A stretch of 64,000 bases of DNA from Cryptosporangium arvum DSM 44712 (lineage in GTDB: Bacteria; Actinomycetota; Actinomycetes; Mycobacteriales; Cryptosporangiaceae): NCBI RefSeq assembly GCF_000585375.1, contig NZ_KK073874.1, positions 620,001-684,000 on the forward strand. Reading direction: 5' to 3'. The notes under the pieces were generated by a model. It saw only the letters and a program-made list of their open reading frames with translations, was not told where the DNA came from and did not search any database. Positions 52,565 through 61,339 of this stretch are shown one piece after another. Positions within the stretch are counted from its first letter, which is position 1, and each line of letters begins with the position of its first letter. Both the position numbers and the translations under genes were made by a program.

Positions 52565-52740
52565 GCGGTTCGGGGACAAGAGGTTCCGGGCTGGGTGGTT
52601 CGGGGCTGGGTGGTTCCGGGCCGGGCGGGGTGGTTCGGGGCGGGGTGGTTCGGGGGCCGTGGTTCCGGGGCTGGGTGGTCCCGGGAGGGTCGGTTCGGGG
52701 CTGGGTGGTTCTGGGTTGTCGGCGGGGTGGCTGGCTCGGG
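52565..52740 (+). repeat. G-rich repeat tract (quadruplex-prone)
   Basis: Degenerate 15-16 base units related to GGTTCGGGGCTGGGT recur, giving more than ten GGG/GGGG runs with 1-7 base spacers on the plus strand. This pattern can form G-quadruplexes. Confidence 0.8.
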
Positions 52741-52886
52741 CTGGGAGGTGGGTGCGGCTCCGATCGCACTCGGCGCGGCTGTTGTGCTCCCGACCTGATC
52801 AGCCGTGGCCGGGGGTGCGAGCTGGCTCGCCCGGACCGGCCGCGCGCTGACTGACCGGGCTGGCGCGTGAGCACCTTCGTCCACCA

Positions 52887-53060
<174 letters not shown>

Positions 53061-53217
53061 TGGGCCAGGCGAGGGTCGAGCGTGGCTGGGCCCGGCGGGG
53101 CTGGGCTGGGCGGAGCCGGGCTGGCGGAGCCGAGCTGGCGGAGCCGAGCTGGGCGCGCTGGGCGAAGCCGGGCCGGGCCGCTTGGAGGGTGGTGCGGGCT
53201 GAATCGCCGGGAGTGGG

Positions 53218-54162
53218 TCACGGGCTGACCAACTGGGCTCGGCCCTCGCGGACCGGGTAGTCGAAGGTGGAGGTCACCACGAGCGGGGCGAGCGTGCCGC
53301 TGCTGCCGTCGGAGCCCGACCAGGTGACGGCCCAGGTGACTCCGATCGTCACGCGGTAGTGGGCGTGGGGCTGCGCCGCTGAGGTGCGGCGGTAGGTGTG
53401 GCCGCAGTCGGGCGAGCCCGCCGCGCCTCGGTGTGGATCGGTGAGCGGGGTGCCGGGCGTGCGGCACAGCACCGTCGTGCCGTCTCCGGGGTGCCAGACG
53501 AGGCGCACGGGAGCCGCGCTGACGGTCGCCGACACCTGGCCGGCGCTGGCCGAGCGGAGGAGTGGAGTGCCGTTCGGGGCCCAGTGCGCCGGGTCGGTCC
53601 AGAGCCAGGTGGGGGTGCCGGTGAGACCTCCGATGGTGCCGTCGTCGAAACGGACCCGTGGGCTCAGGGTGGGCGTGGGGAGGGGAAGGGTCAGTCGGCT
53701 CCGGGCTTCGAGGGCCAGGGTGGGTGGGCTGTCGCCGGCTGGGGAGGGGACTCCGCCGGCTGCGGCCAGGCAGGCGGTGCCGTATGCGCTGTTTCGTTCG
53801 TGGCAGGCGTCCCAGGCTTCCGGGGCGTCCGTGGCGGTCGGCCGGCGGGGTTCGGTCCGGCCCGCCGCACCCGGTCCTTCGTCGCGGACCCTGATGTCCA
53901 CCGAGCGCCGGTTGTCCCCGGTGACGGTCACCGGTCCGTCGTCACCGCGGGCCGGGACGGCCGGCACCCACGACCCGACCCCCACGAGCACGGCCACGAC
54001 CCCCGCCACGAGCCGAGCCACGGCTGCATCCGCACGGCGCCGGGGAACGGCCGCACGACGACCGGCCGCGACCACGGACGGGCGCGCGGACCTCTGCGCA
54101 CGGCACCCGGCGGTGGCTTCGGGGTGCCTGGGCGTGGCCGCTCCGCGTGCGGCGGTCAGCAC
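53218..54162 (-). CDS. Exported protein of unknown family
   Basis: The 314-residue protein has an Arg-rich N-tail, one hydrophobic helix (about 50-68: VARLVAGVVAVLVGVGSWV) and an extracytoplasmic part. That part holds four Cys in pairs (WDACHERNSAYGTACLAAA; TVLCRTPG and SPDCGHTY) and a Trp-rich strand region ending FDYPVREGRAQLV. I do not recognise the family by name. It resembles exported actinomycete proteins that follow a lipoprotein. It starts at GTG overlapping the lipoprotein stop by 7 bp, so the two are co-translated. Confidence 0.75.
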   Translation of the reverse strand: MLTAARGAATPRHPEATAGCRAQRSARPSVVAAGRRAAVPRRRADAAVARLVAGVVAVLVGVGSWVPAVPARGDDGPVTVTGDNRRSVDIRVRDEGPGAAGRTEPRRPTATDAPEAWDACHERNSAYGTACLAAAGGVPSPAGDSPPTLALEARSRLTLPLPTPTLSPRVRFDDGTIGGLTGTPTWLWTDPAHWAPNGTPLLRSASAGQVSATVSAAPVRLVWHPGDGTTVLCRTPGTPLTDPHRGAAGSPDCGHTYRRTSAAQPHAHYRVTIGVTWAVTWSGSDGSSGTLAPLVVTSTFDYPVREGRAQLVSP

Positions 54163-54698
54163 GTCGCACCCGGGGGATACGTGATCGCGGTGACTCGCCA
54201 GACCCGGTCGGCCTCGCGCACCAGGTCGGCGCGCACCGGGTTACGCGGGACGCCTCGCGTGAGGGCCTTCCCGGAGACGGCGTCGGCCACGCCGGAACGG
54301 CTGGAATCCAGGCATCCCTCGACCACTGCGCCCGGGCCGTCCACCCGGACCGTCTGCTCCAGCACCACGTCGGTGCCGTAGTTGCGCTGGCGCTTCTCGT
54401 CCAGCAGAGCCAAGCTCCGAACCAGATGCGTCAACTCCGGCTCCGCCGTGACCGGAGCGAGCACCGCCCGCCGCCGGGCCGGAGCCGCGGCCGCCGCGGC
54501 CGGTAACACCTCACCCCAGAACCGGCGGTATTGGGCGACCACCGCCTCCCCGCACGCACCCGCCCCTTCGTCGGCGCCGCACGAGGCCGGCGGGGCCGAC
54601 GAAGGGCCAGGCGGAGGCAGCGACCCATAGCTCTCGCCACCGGCGCATGCGCTCAGCGCGACGACGACTCCCGCCGCCGCCACCCGCACCGTCCACAT
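54156..54698 (-). CDS. Putative lipoprotein
   Basis: The 180-residue protein has a lipoprotein signal: hydrophobic VRVAAAGVVVALSAC with lipobox LSAC. The mature part has Cys pairs (SCGADEGAGACGEAV, EGCLDSS, GATC) and a YGTDVVLEQTVRVDG strand region. The family is not recognised. It is expected to be attached to the outer face of the membrane. The overlap with the next gene suggests a complex with it. The 34 bp gap to the neutral-lipid operon end is on the same strand. Confidence 0.78.
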   Translation of the reverse strand: MWTVRVAAAGVVVALSACAGGESYGSLPPPGPSSAPPASCGADEGAGACGEAVVAQYRRFWGEVLPAAAAAAPARRRAVLAPVTAEPELTHLVRSLALLDEKRQRNYGTDVVLEQTVRVDGPGAVVEGCLDSSRSGVADAVSGKALTRGVPRNPVRADLVREADRVWRVTAITYPPGATC

Positions 54699-54732
54699 AC
54701 CTCAACGGTAGCGACGCGACTACTCCCCGCGA

Positions 54733-56166
54733 CTACCTTTCCACAGGCCAATTCCGCAGCGTGGAGTCGAACTGTGCCCGTACCAGGTCCACCAGCTTGT
54801 CCACCTCGTCGACCGGCCAGTCCGCGGTTTCGACCGGAGCCAGTACCGCGACGTCGACCGTGCCCGGGTGCACGAGAAGCGAGTCCCGCCACATCAGGTC
54901 CCCGGCGTTGCGGATCACGATCGGCACGATCGGCACCCCCGCCTCGACCGCGAGATGGAACCCGCCCTTCTTGAACCGCCCGAGCCGCGGGGTCGGCGAC
55001 CGGGTGCCCTCGGGCGCGATCGCTATCGACGTCCCGGACCGCAGCTTCGCCACCGCGGGCTCCAACGCGTCCCGGCCCCGCCCGGCCGACCGATCGACGT
55101 ACGCCACGTCCAGCAGCGCGCCGATGGCGGCGAACCGCGGGTCCGAGCGGGCCTCCCGTTTCACCACCGCGGTGACGTCCCGGCGGATCAGGCTGCCCAG
55201 TACGCCTAAATCGAGGCTGCTCTGGTGGTTGAACATGAACACGGCGGGGCGCCGCGCCCACAGGTTTTCTTCGCCGTGGACGTTCACCCGCACCCCGGCC
55301 AGCGTCAACGCCAGGTCCGGGCCGATCGAACCGGCCAGGTTGGCGGCCGTGGCCCGGGAACGGCTGAGCAAGCCCACGCCGGCGCTGACCCCCACCGACC
55401 CCAGGAGCGCGCCCAACGCGACGCCGGTGCGCACCAGCGCGCCCCCGCTGAACCGGCTCCCCGGCGGGTCGAGGCGCAGGATCGGCCACTCGTGCAGGCG
55501 CGCCGCGGCGGGGAGGTCCCCGTCGGGGTTGAGCGCGCACGGATGGCCGGCGAGCGCGAGGAACGGCACGTCCTCGGCGCCGTTGGAGTAGGCATAACTG
55601 TCCAGGAGAGAGACGTCGGCCCGCTCCGCGTAGCCCTCCACCGCGCGGGCCTTCGCCGGGCCCCAGAGCGAGCCACCGTCGAGCTCACCGGTGAGCATCC
55701 CGTCGCGCACGCCGTGCCGGGTGCAGAGCACCTCGTCGAACTCCAGGTCGTTCGCCACCGGGCAGGCCTGGAACCAGGTCGCCGACGTGGCCATGACGAG
55801 CCGGTGCCCGGCCCGCCGGTGCGCCTCCACCAGCAGCCGCGCGCCCGGGTAGACGAGACCGGCGATCTCCTGGCGGAACAGCCGCTCGCCCCACTCCTCG
55901 AGGTCCTCCTCCTGGCGTCCGGCCAGGGCGCCGACCGCGAAGGCGGCGAGCGCGTCGAGGTCGGCGCCGCGCAGCCGCATGTCGAGCGCGAGCCCGAGCG
56001 TCTGACCGAGCTCGCGCAGCCCGACGTCACGCTTGCGGATCCGGTCGCGGTAGACCGACACCGCGGTGTAGCCGTCGATGAGCGTGCCGTCGAGGTCGAA
56101 GAACGCGCCGACGCTCGGGCCCTGGGGCCCGGCGGCGATCGCGGCCAGCCGGTCGGACAGCTTCAC
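54733..56166 (-). CDS. HAD-PlsC fusion: phosphatase plus 1-acylglycerol-3-phosphate acyltransferase
   Basis: The 477-residue protein has a HAD-IB phosphatase domain (about 18-230: FFDLDGTLIDGYTAVSVYRDR with nucleophile D24). A PlsC domain follows (about 275-470: NHQSSLD, VAYVDRSAGRGRDAL, APEGTRSPT). It is predicted to acylate lysophosphatidate and perhaps dephosphorylate phosphatidate to feed diacylglycerol into wax/triacylglycerol synthesis. GTG 56166 overlaps the PlsB stop (GTGA); upstream frames are Arg/Gly-rich. The same fused gene is found in mycobacterial TAG operons. Confidence 0.9.
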   Translation of the reverse strand: MKLSDRLAAIAAGPQGPSVGAFFDLDGTLIDGYTAVSVYRDRIRKRDVGLRELGQTLGLALDMRLRGADLDALAAFAVGALAGRQEEDLEEWGERLFRQEIAGLVYPGARLLVEAHRRAGHRLVMATSATWFQACPVANDLEFDEVLCTRHGVRDGMLTGELDGGSLWGPAKARAVEGYAERADVSLLDSYAYSNGAEDVPFLALAGHPCALNPDGDLPAAARLHEWPILRLDPPGSRFSGGALVRTGVALGALLGSVGVSAGVGLLSRSRATAANLAGSIGPDLALTLAGVRVNVHGEENLWARRPAVFMFNHQSSLDLGVLGSLIRRDVTAVVKREARSDPRFAAIGALLDVAYVDRSAGRGRDALEPAVAKLRSGTSIAIAPEGTRSPTPRLGRFKKGGFHLAVEAGVPIVPIVIRNAGDLMWRDSLLVHPGTVDVAVLAPVETADWPVDEVDKLVDLVRAQFDSTLRNWPVER

Positions 56167-58460
56167 GGCCGGGACACCCCGGGGCGCCGAGCGCTCAGCG
56201 TGACGGTGGGCGCCACCTGGTCCGGCTCGGCGAGGGCCAGGGCCCGGACCGCGCGGACGCGCCGCACCCACGCCTCGATCTCGGCGGCGAACGCCTCGCG
56301 GGCCGTGCGTAGCTCCTCGCGGCCCGGATCGACCAGATCGCGGTTCGCGGCCAGCTTCAGCGCGGTCGCGTACAGCTCACCGGAGATCGACTCGGTGCTC
56401 GCCAACTGCTGCTGCATCCGCAGCTGACGGGCGACGTCCAGGCATTCGCGCGTGAACGCCTTGGTCTCCACCGGGGTCCGCGGGTCCCGGGCGGCCAACC
56501 GCTGCGCCACCACCCAGTACGCCTCCAGGAACGGCTGCAGCACCCGGTGGGCCAGGTGCACACGCAGCGACCCCAGCAACGTGGCGGCGCCGTCCGGGTC
56601 GGAGATCCGCGAGCGCCAGGACGGATCGATCAGCGCCAACTCCCGGTGCAGCTCGGTCCGGAACGCCTCCTTGTCGCTGAAGAAGAACTCGAACTTCAGC
56701 AGGTCACGCAGTGCCAGCGCCGCCTGCCAGCCGTACTCCAGCACGTCGTCGGGGGAGGGGGAGGCTTCGGAGACGGCCTGCAGCATCAGCTCGGCCACGG
56801 CCCGGGTGATCAGGAAGTGGATCGTGTTGTTCCGGTAGAACGCCGCGACCAGGTGCTGATCCGGCCCCACCCGGTACACCGGCTCGGTGCCCCGGTCGTA
56901 CCGCTCGACGACACCGGCACTCGCCAGGTCGTCGAGCGTCTGCCGGACGCCGCGTTCGTCGGCCAGCCCCAGCGCGGCGCGGTCCGCCAGTTCGCGCGAC
57001 GAGAAGTACGCCACCAGCGGGTCGAGCACCGACGCGACCTCGACCACGGTCAGCGCGCGGTCCTCGATGCCGAGCAGCGCCAGCGTCACCAGTGACCGCG
57101 GCATCACCGGGCTGGCCTCGTTGATCCGGTGCGAGACCTCGAACGCGGTCTTCTGCACCGCCAGCCGGGTGTCGGGCTCGTCGGCGAGCGCGTCACGCAG
57201 CGACAGCGGCTCCCCGAACCGCACCTGGACGACGCCACGCTGGTTGTCCTGCGCCCGGTTGAACCGCAGCAGCCAGGCGAAGCTCTCGGTCGGCTTGGTG
57301 CCGCCGTGTGCCTCCTCGGCCATCAGCCCGACCTCGTACAGCTGGTCGTAGCTGAGCGACACCGGCACCAGGTACACGTCCTCGACGCCACTGGAGCGGA
57401 ACGCCTCGGCCAGATAGGTCAGGAGCCCGTAGCGCGGCGGCCGGAGCTTACCGGTGCGCGAACGCCCACCCTCGATGTACCACTCGAGGTTGAAGCGCTT
57501 GGACAGCAGGTAGCCCATGTACTCGCGGAGCACCCAGCGGTACACGGCGTCGTCGGCGATGCTGCGCCGGATGAAGACGTAACCGCTGCGCCGGGTGAGC
57601 GGACCGACCGGCCAGAAGTCGATGTTGACGCCGCCCATCACGTGGTTCAGCGGCAGCCCGTGGGCCAGCAGGGCCGGACGCAACACCAGCGGATCGAGGT
57701 ACGAGCGGTGGCTGGGCAGGAACACCAGCGGGTACTTCTGTCCCAGCGAGCGCAGCGAATCGGCCTTCTGGTCGTCCACCACGAGCTTGTACGCCCGGGC
57801 GAAGTAGCGGCCGAGACGGTTCCAGGCGTCGATCGCCCGGCGGCTCTGCGCCGCGACCATCTGGTTCAGCGCGGCCAGTGCCCGCTGCTGCACCTCGTCG
57901 ACCGGGAGGTCCAACTCGTCGGCCAGCCGTTCGACCCCGGTGCGGAACCGCGGCGACGCGGTGATCTCCTCGACCACGTACCGGGCGACCTTGTACTGGC
58001 TGCCGATCAGCGCCCGCTCGGCCCGGTCGAGGGCGAGCACGGCCTGGCGCTCGACGAACCGGCCGAAGCGCTCCCGGCTCCCGGACGACTCCCAGCGCGA
58101 CCGCAGATCGCCGACCGTCGCGGGTTTCGCGACGAGTACCCGGTAACGATCCGTGCCGCTGCGCATGATCAGCCGCTGGGCGCCGGAGCGGGCCCGGCGG
58201 TTGCCCCGGCGGGCGAGGGCCGCCCCCAGCCGGGAGAGCGGCTTCTCGTCGTCGTCCTCCGGGAGCCACACCACCCGTAGCGGCTCGACCAGCAGGTCGT
58301 CGGCGTCGGCGAGGAGGTCGTGGAGCCGCTCGTCGGCGAGGTCGACGACCGAGCGACCCCCGTCGTCGTCGCGGCCCTCGAACTGCGTCGTGAGCCAGTT
58401 GGCGATGATCTGCCGTTCCTGCGGGGTCTCCGACTGCACCAGGTACAACGTCCCGCTCAT
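56163..58460 (-). CDS. plsB: Glycerol-3-phosphate acyltransferase, PlsB type
   Basis: The 765-residue PlsB-like enzyme makes the first acyl transfer to glycerol-3-phosphate. Motifs are HRSYLD (H251-D256), the GGVNIDFWPVG and FIRRS segments, and the EGGRSRTGKL region (about 330-339). The N-terminal 230 and C-terminal 300 residues are mostly helical. The ATG overlaps the WS/DGAT stop (ATGA). Together with the neighbours it supplies phosphatidate for triacylglycerol. Confidence 0.92.
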   Translation of the reverse strand: MSGTLYLVQSETPQERQIIANWLTTQFEGRDDDGGRSVVDLADERLHDLLADADDLLVEPLRVVWLPEDDDEKPLSRLGAALARRGNRRARSGAQRLIMRSGTDRYRVLVAKPATVGDLRSRWESSGSRERFGRFVERQAVLALDRAERALIGSQYKVARYVVEEITASPRFRTGVERLADELDLPVDEVQQRALAALNQMVAAQSRRAIDAWNRLGRYFARAYKLVVDDQKADSLRSLGQKYPLVFLPSHRSYLDPLVLRPALLAHGLPLNHVMGGVNIDFWPVGPLTRRSGYVFIRRSIADDAVYRWVLREYMGYLLSKRFNLEWYIEGGRSRTGKLRPPRYGLLTYLAEAFRSSGVEDVYLVPVSLSYDQLYEVGLMAEEAHGGTKPTESFAWLLRFNRAQDNQRGVVQVRFGEPLSLRDALADEPDTRLAVQKTAFEVSHRINEASPVMPRSLVTLALLGIEDRALTVVEVASVLDPLVAYFSSRELADRAALGLADERGVRQTLDDLASAGVVERYDRGTEPVYRVGPDQHLVAAFYRNNTIHFLITRAVAELMLQAVSEASPSPDDVLEYGWQAALALRDLLKFEFFFSDKEAFRTELHRELALIDPSWRSRISDPDGAATLLGSLRVHLAHRVLQPFLEAYWVVAQRLAARDPRTPVETKAFTRECLDVARQLRMQQQLASTESISGELYATALKLAANRDLVDPGREELRTAREAFAAEIEAWVRRVRAVRALALAEPDQVAPTVTLSARRPGVSRP

Positions 58461-59908
58461 CGTCGAGCCCCCCTCTTACGTGGTTTGCGGCGTCCGAGGG
58501 CGAGGACTTCGTCCAGCCCCTCGGAGAGGCAGCTCAGGAACAGGTCGGGGTCGGTCACCGCCGCGGTGTCGATCGTGACGCCGATGCAGCACACCCCCGT
58601 GTGCGAGACCAGGGTCGCCATCACACCGCACCCCGGGGCCGGTGCGAACGGGAACATCCGGTCGATCCGCGCCCCGGCCATGTATACCGGCACCGGGATC
58701 CCGGCCACGTTGCTGGCCTGGAGGTCGATGAGCGACGTCTGCGCGAGGTACCAGCGCGCGACCGCGGCCACCGGCAACCGCGACAGCGCGGGCGCGGCGA
58801 GCGACAGGACGTCGGCGGCGGGCTCGGCCCTGGCGTCCAGCACCAGCTCACGGATGCGCCGGATCCGTTCCGCCGGGTCCGTCACCCCGACCGGTGCCGC
58901 GAACCGCGCGACCCCGAACCGGTTGCCGCCCATCGAATCCGCCGAGCTCCGCAGGCTGATCGGCATCCCGATCGGGAGCTCGGAGACCGGCGCGTCCAAC
59001 GCCTCGTGGTAGCGCCGGTAGCCGCCGAGCAGCGCGGCCAGGTACGCGTCGTTGAGCGATCCGTCGGCCGACTTCGCCGCCGCACGCAACTCGTCCACCG
59101 TCGCCTCGAGCGTGCCGAACCGCCGGCCCAGCCCACGCGAACGCATCAACGGCGACGGCGGGCAGGCCGGCGGAGCGGCCATCCGCAGCAGCGACTGGGT
59201 GAAGTCGATCGCGGCCGCGGGGCTGCGCACGAACTGCAGCCCGGTCCGGACCGAAGCGGTCACCGCCGACGGCAGCGTCCGCACCCGGTCGGTCAGCTGT
59301 TCCTGCAGCGCGCCCAGGCCGCTCAGGTGCTCGGGCGGCGGTTCGACGCCGGTCGGTTTGTGCGGCGTCGGCTCCCGGCGACGGCTGTGCAGCAACGTCA
59401 CCAGCTGCATGCCGCCCATGCCGTCGGTGATGCTGTGGTGGGTCTTGAGCAGGTACACCGCCCGCCCGTCGGCCAGCCCTTCGATCAGCAGCGCCTCCCA
59501 CGGTGGCCGGGCCCGGTCGAACGGCCGGTCGACGATCGTGCGGCACAGCTCCAACGCGGCCTCGAACGTCCCCGGCTCGGCGAGGCGCACCCGGCGCAGG
59601 TGGTAGCCCAGGTCGAACTCCGGATCGACCGACCAGACCGGCTTGCCCAGCTGGAACGGCGGGTCGACGACACGCATCCGGAAGCGGGGGACGATCCCCA
59701 GCGCCCACTCGTGGGCGGCGACGAGCCGCTCCCAGTCGGGCGTCGTGTCGAGCACGTCGACCGCGGCGATCGTGGACCGTAACCGCGGCTCGGCGGTTTC
59801 CAGCCGCCACATTCCGGCCTCGAAGTCCGACATCGTCCGGCTGGAACCCCAGCCGAGCGTGCCGTAGTCGACATCGACCGCACTCGGCGGGAGTTGGAGC
59901 CCGGACAC
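58457..59908 (-). CDS. WS/DGAT-type O-acyltransferase (wax ester/triacylglycerol synthase)
   Basis: The 483-residue protein has the bifunctional WS/DGAT catalytic motif HHSITDG (157-163), the conserved N-terminal MSDFEAGMWRLE block, PPWE near 136 and the MSN-like NVAGIPVPVY block in the second half. It esterifies diacylglycerol or fatty alcohol with acyl-CoA. GTG 59908 follows GGGAGG at 4 bases; ATG 59833 is an alternative. The order WS/DGAT, PlsB, HAD-PlsC matches the logic of a TAG operon. It starts 17 bp after the preceding gene. Confidence 0.92.
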   Translation of the reverse strand: MSGLQLPPSAVDVDYGTLGWGSSRTMSDFEAGMWRLETAEPRLRSTIAAVDVLDTTPDWERLVAAHEWALGIVPRFRMRVVDPPFQLGKPVWSVDPEFDLGYHLRRVRLAEPGTFEAALELCRTIVDRPFDRARPPWEALLIEGLADGRAVYLLKTHHSITDGMGGMQLVTLLHSRRREPTPHKPTGVEPPPEHLSGLGALQEQLTDRVRTLPSAVTASVRTGLQFVRSPAAAIDFTQSLLRMAAPPACPPSPLMRSRGLGRRFGTLEATVDELRAAAKSADGSLNDAYLAALLGGYRRYHEALDAPVSELPIGMPISLRSSADSMGGNRFGVARFAAPVGVTDPAERIRRIRELVLDARAEPAADVLSLAAPALSRLPVAAVARWYLAQTSLIDLQASNVAGIPVPVYMAGARIDRMFPFAPAPGCGVMATLVSHTGVCCIGVTIDTAAVTDPDLFLSCLSEGLDEVLALGRRKPRKRGARR

Positions 59909-59925
59909 CACACCTCCCGAATTGG

Positions 59926-61227
59926 TTATTTCGGTCGCGCGCGTCCCACTTTTCCCGCCCCGGATGTGGCGCGCAACACAGTTGACGAGATCGGTGTTCG
60001 TTGTGGCCAGCTGTGGAGCTGAGCTGGGCGACTCGTCCGGAGATCGACCGTGTCGGGACAGGTGTTGCGGTGGGCCACCGCGGCGGGCTCGCGGTAGGCC
60101 TCCGGGAACTCGTCCAGGATCTCCTCCAACGCGGTCTCCAGCCACGTGATCGCGGCGGCGGAGAGCTCCTGCCGGTGCCCGGCCCAACGGATCCAGGCCG
60201 TGAGCACCGCGGGCATCGCGTTCTTCGCCGCCGCGTCGAGCAGCGCGTGGTCGGGGACGTCGACGAGCAGCAGTTCGTCGAGCACGCCCGGACCGACCCT
60301 GGCCGGGACGTCGGCGTGCACCAGGGCCCGGTCGATCAGCAGGCGCGCCCACTGCTCGGCCTGGTCGCGGTCGGGCAGCTCGGCGGCCTCCGGCGCGTCG
60401 AGGAACTCCGCGATCAGCGCGTCCGGCGACACGGCCCCGCCGAGCGTGCCGGTCTCGATGCTCGGCGGGAGCTGCCGGACCCGGGCCAGCGCCAGCGCCC
60501 GGTGGGGGGCGAAATCGTCGTTGACGCGCGGCTCGACCCGTGCGTCGGTGAGCGCGAACGCCCGCTGCAGGCGCCTGCGGGCCACGGCCGGTTCGATCGG
60601 CTCGAGGAACGCGACAGGCGTCGCGGCCAGTTCGTACTGCAGGTCGGCGAGGCTGTCGGCGACGGCCTGGGTGAAGAACACGTCCTTCGCGATGCCGCCG
60701 AGCGTGTGGTCGACGAGGACCAGCATCGCGTGTTCGGTGCCGCCCCGGCGGAACGCGCAGAGGATCGTCTCCTGATCGCCGAACACGTCGCCGTAGTGCC
60801 AGCACTCCCCGGCGGAGACGTCTTCGGACGCCCACGGCGGCGGAGCCACCCCGAGACGTTCGGCGGCCGCGGACGCCGCCCTCCGCATCGGCGAACTCCC
60901 GGCCAGCATGCTCAGCACGGTCAGCGCGGCCGTCCCGGCGCGGGGCCCGGCCGCCGGGCTCTCGGCGGCCGCGATCCAGGCGTCCACAAACGTCTCTTCG
61001 GCCGCCGGGTCACCGTCGGTGGCCGCCCAGACCGCCCCGAGCACGTCGGAGCACCACAGCTCGGCCTGGATCGGATCGTTCTGCTCGACCAGGTCCGCGG
61101 CCTGCTGGAACAACAGCCGGACCAGGTTCTCCGGCAGCGCGTCGGCCGGATGGGTGGCCGGCGGTTCGGCCGGCAGAGTGGCCAGGGAGAGGTGTGACGA
61201 CTTCCGCCGGCTACTCCGTTGGCTCAT
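59926..61227 (-). CDS. Conserved-looking protein of unknown function
   Basis: The 433-residue soluble protein is Ala/Leu/Glu-rich and helical. It contains WHYGDVFGDQETILCAFRRGG and HAMLVLVDHTLGGIAKDVF. No domain is recognised. It lies 17 bp upstream of the WS/DGAT start in the same direction, so it probably shares the operon. A weak hint is that the regular helical repeats could bind acyl chains or other enzymes. ATG 61227 with GGATCTTGGCTC upstream is chosen; a longer ATG at 61245 is also possible. Confidence 0.7.
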   Translation of the reverse strand: MSQRSSRRKSSHLSLATLPAEPPATHPADALPENLVRLLFQQAADLVEQNDPIQAELWCSDVLGAVWAATDGDPAAEETFVDAWIAAAESPAAGPRAGTAALTVLSMLAGSSPMRRAASAAAERLGVAPPPWASEDVSAGECWHYGDVFGDQETILCAFRRGGTEHAMLVLVDHTLGGIAKDVFFTQAVADSLADLQYELAATPVAFLEPIEPAVARRRLQRAFALTDARVEPRVNDDFAPHRALALARVRQLPPSIETGTLGGAVSPDALIAEFLDAPEAAELPDRDQAEQWARLLIDRALVHADVPARVGPGVLDELLLVDVPDHALLDAAAKNAMPAVLTAWIRWAGHRQELSAAAITWLETALEEILDEFPEAYREPAAVAHRNTCPDTVDLRTSRPAQLHSWPQRTPISSTVLRATSGAGKVGRARPK

Positions 61228-61276
61228 GAGCCAAGATCCTTCCACCGATTCGCGCGGTGCGACGACGACGCCCCGG

Positions 61277-61288
61277 TATCAATTGATA
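61277..61288. promoter_or_regulatory. AT-rich palindrome upstream of the neutral-lipid operon
   Basis: TATCAATTGATA is a perfect 12 bp palindrome. It lies 50 bp upstream of the first operon gene in an otherwise GC-rich stretch. Related GTATCA/TGATAC half-sites lie at 61276-61281, 61322-61327 and 61334-61339. Confidence 0.6.
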
Positions 61289-61321
61289 ATCCCGGTTTTA
61301 TCCGAGATTTCGGTACGTCAG

Positions 61322-61339
61322 TGATACCCAGGCGTATCA
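61322..61339. repeat. Inverted repeat at the end of the helicase gene
   Basis: TGATAC-6 bases-GTATCA spans the stop of the helicase. It may act as a weak terminator or as a second copy of the operator-like half-site. Confidence 0.5.

Noticed and set aside
52557-52874. Minus-strand Pro-rich frame of 105 codons through the G-rich repeat
   Set aside because: It is the translation of repeat DNA with no start signal and no domain.
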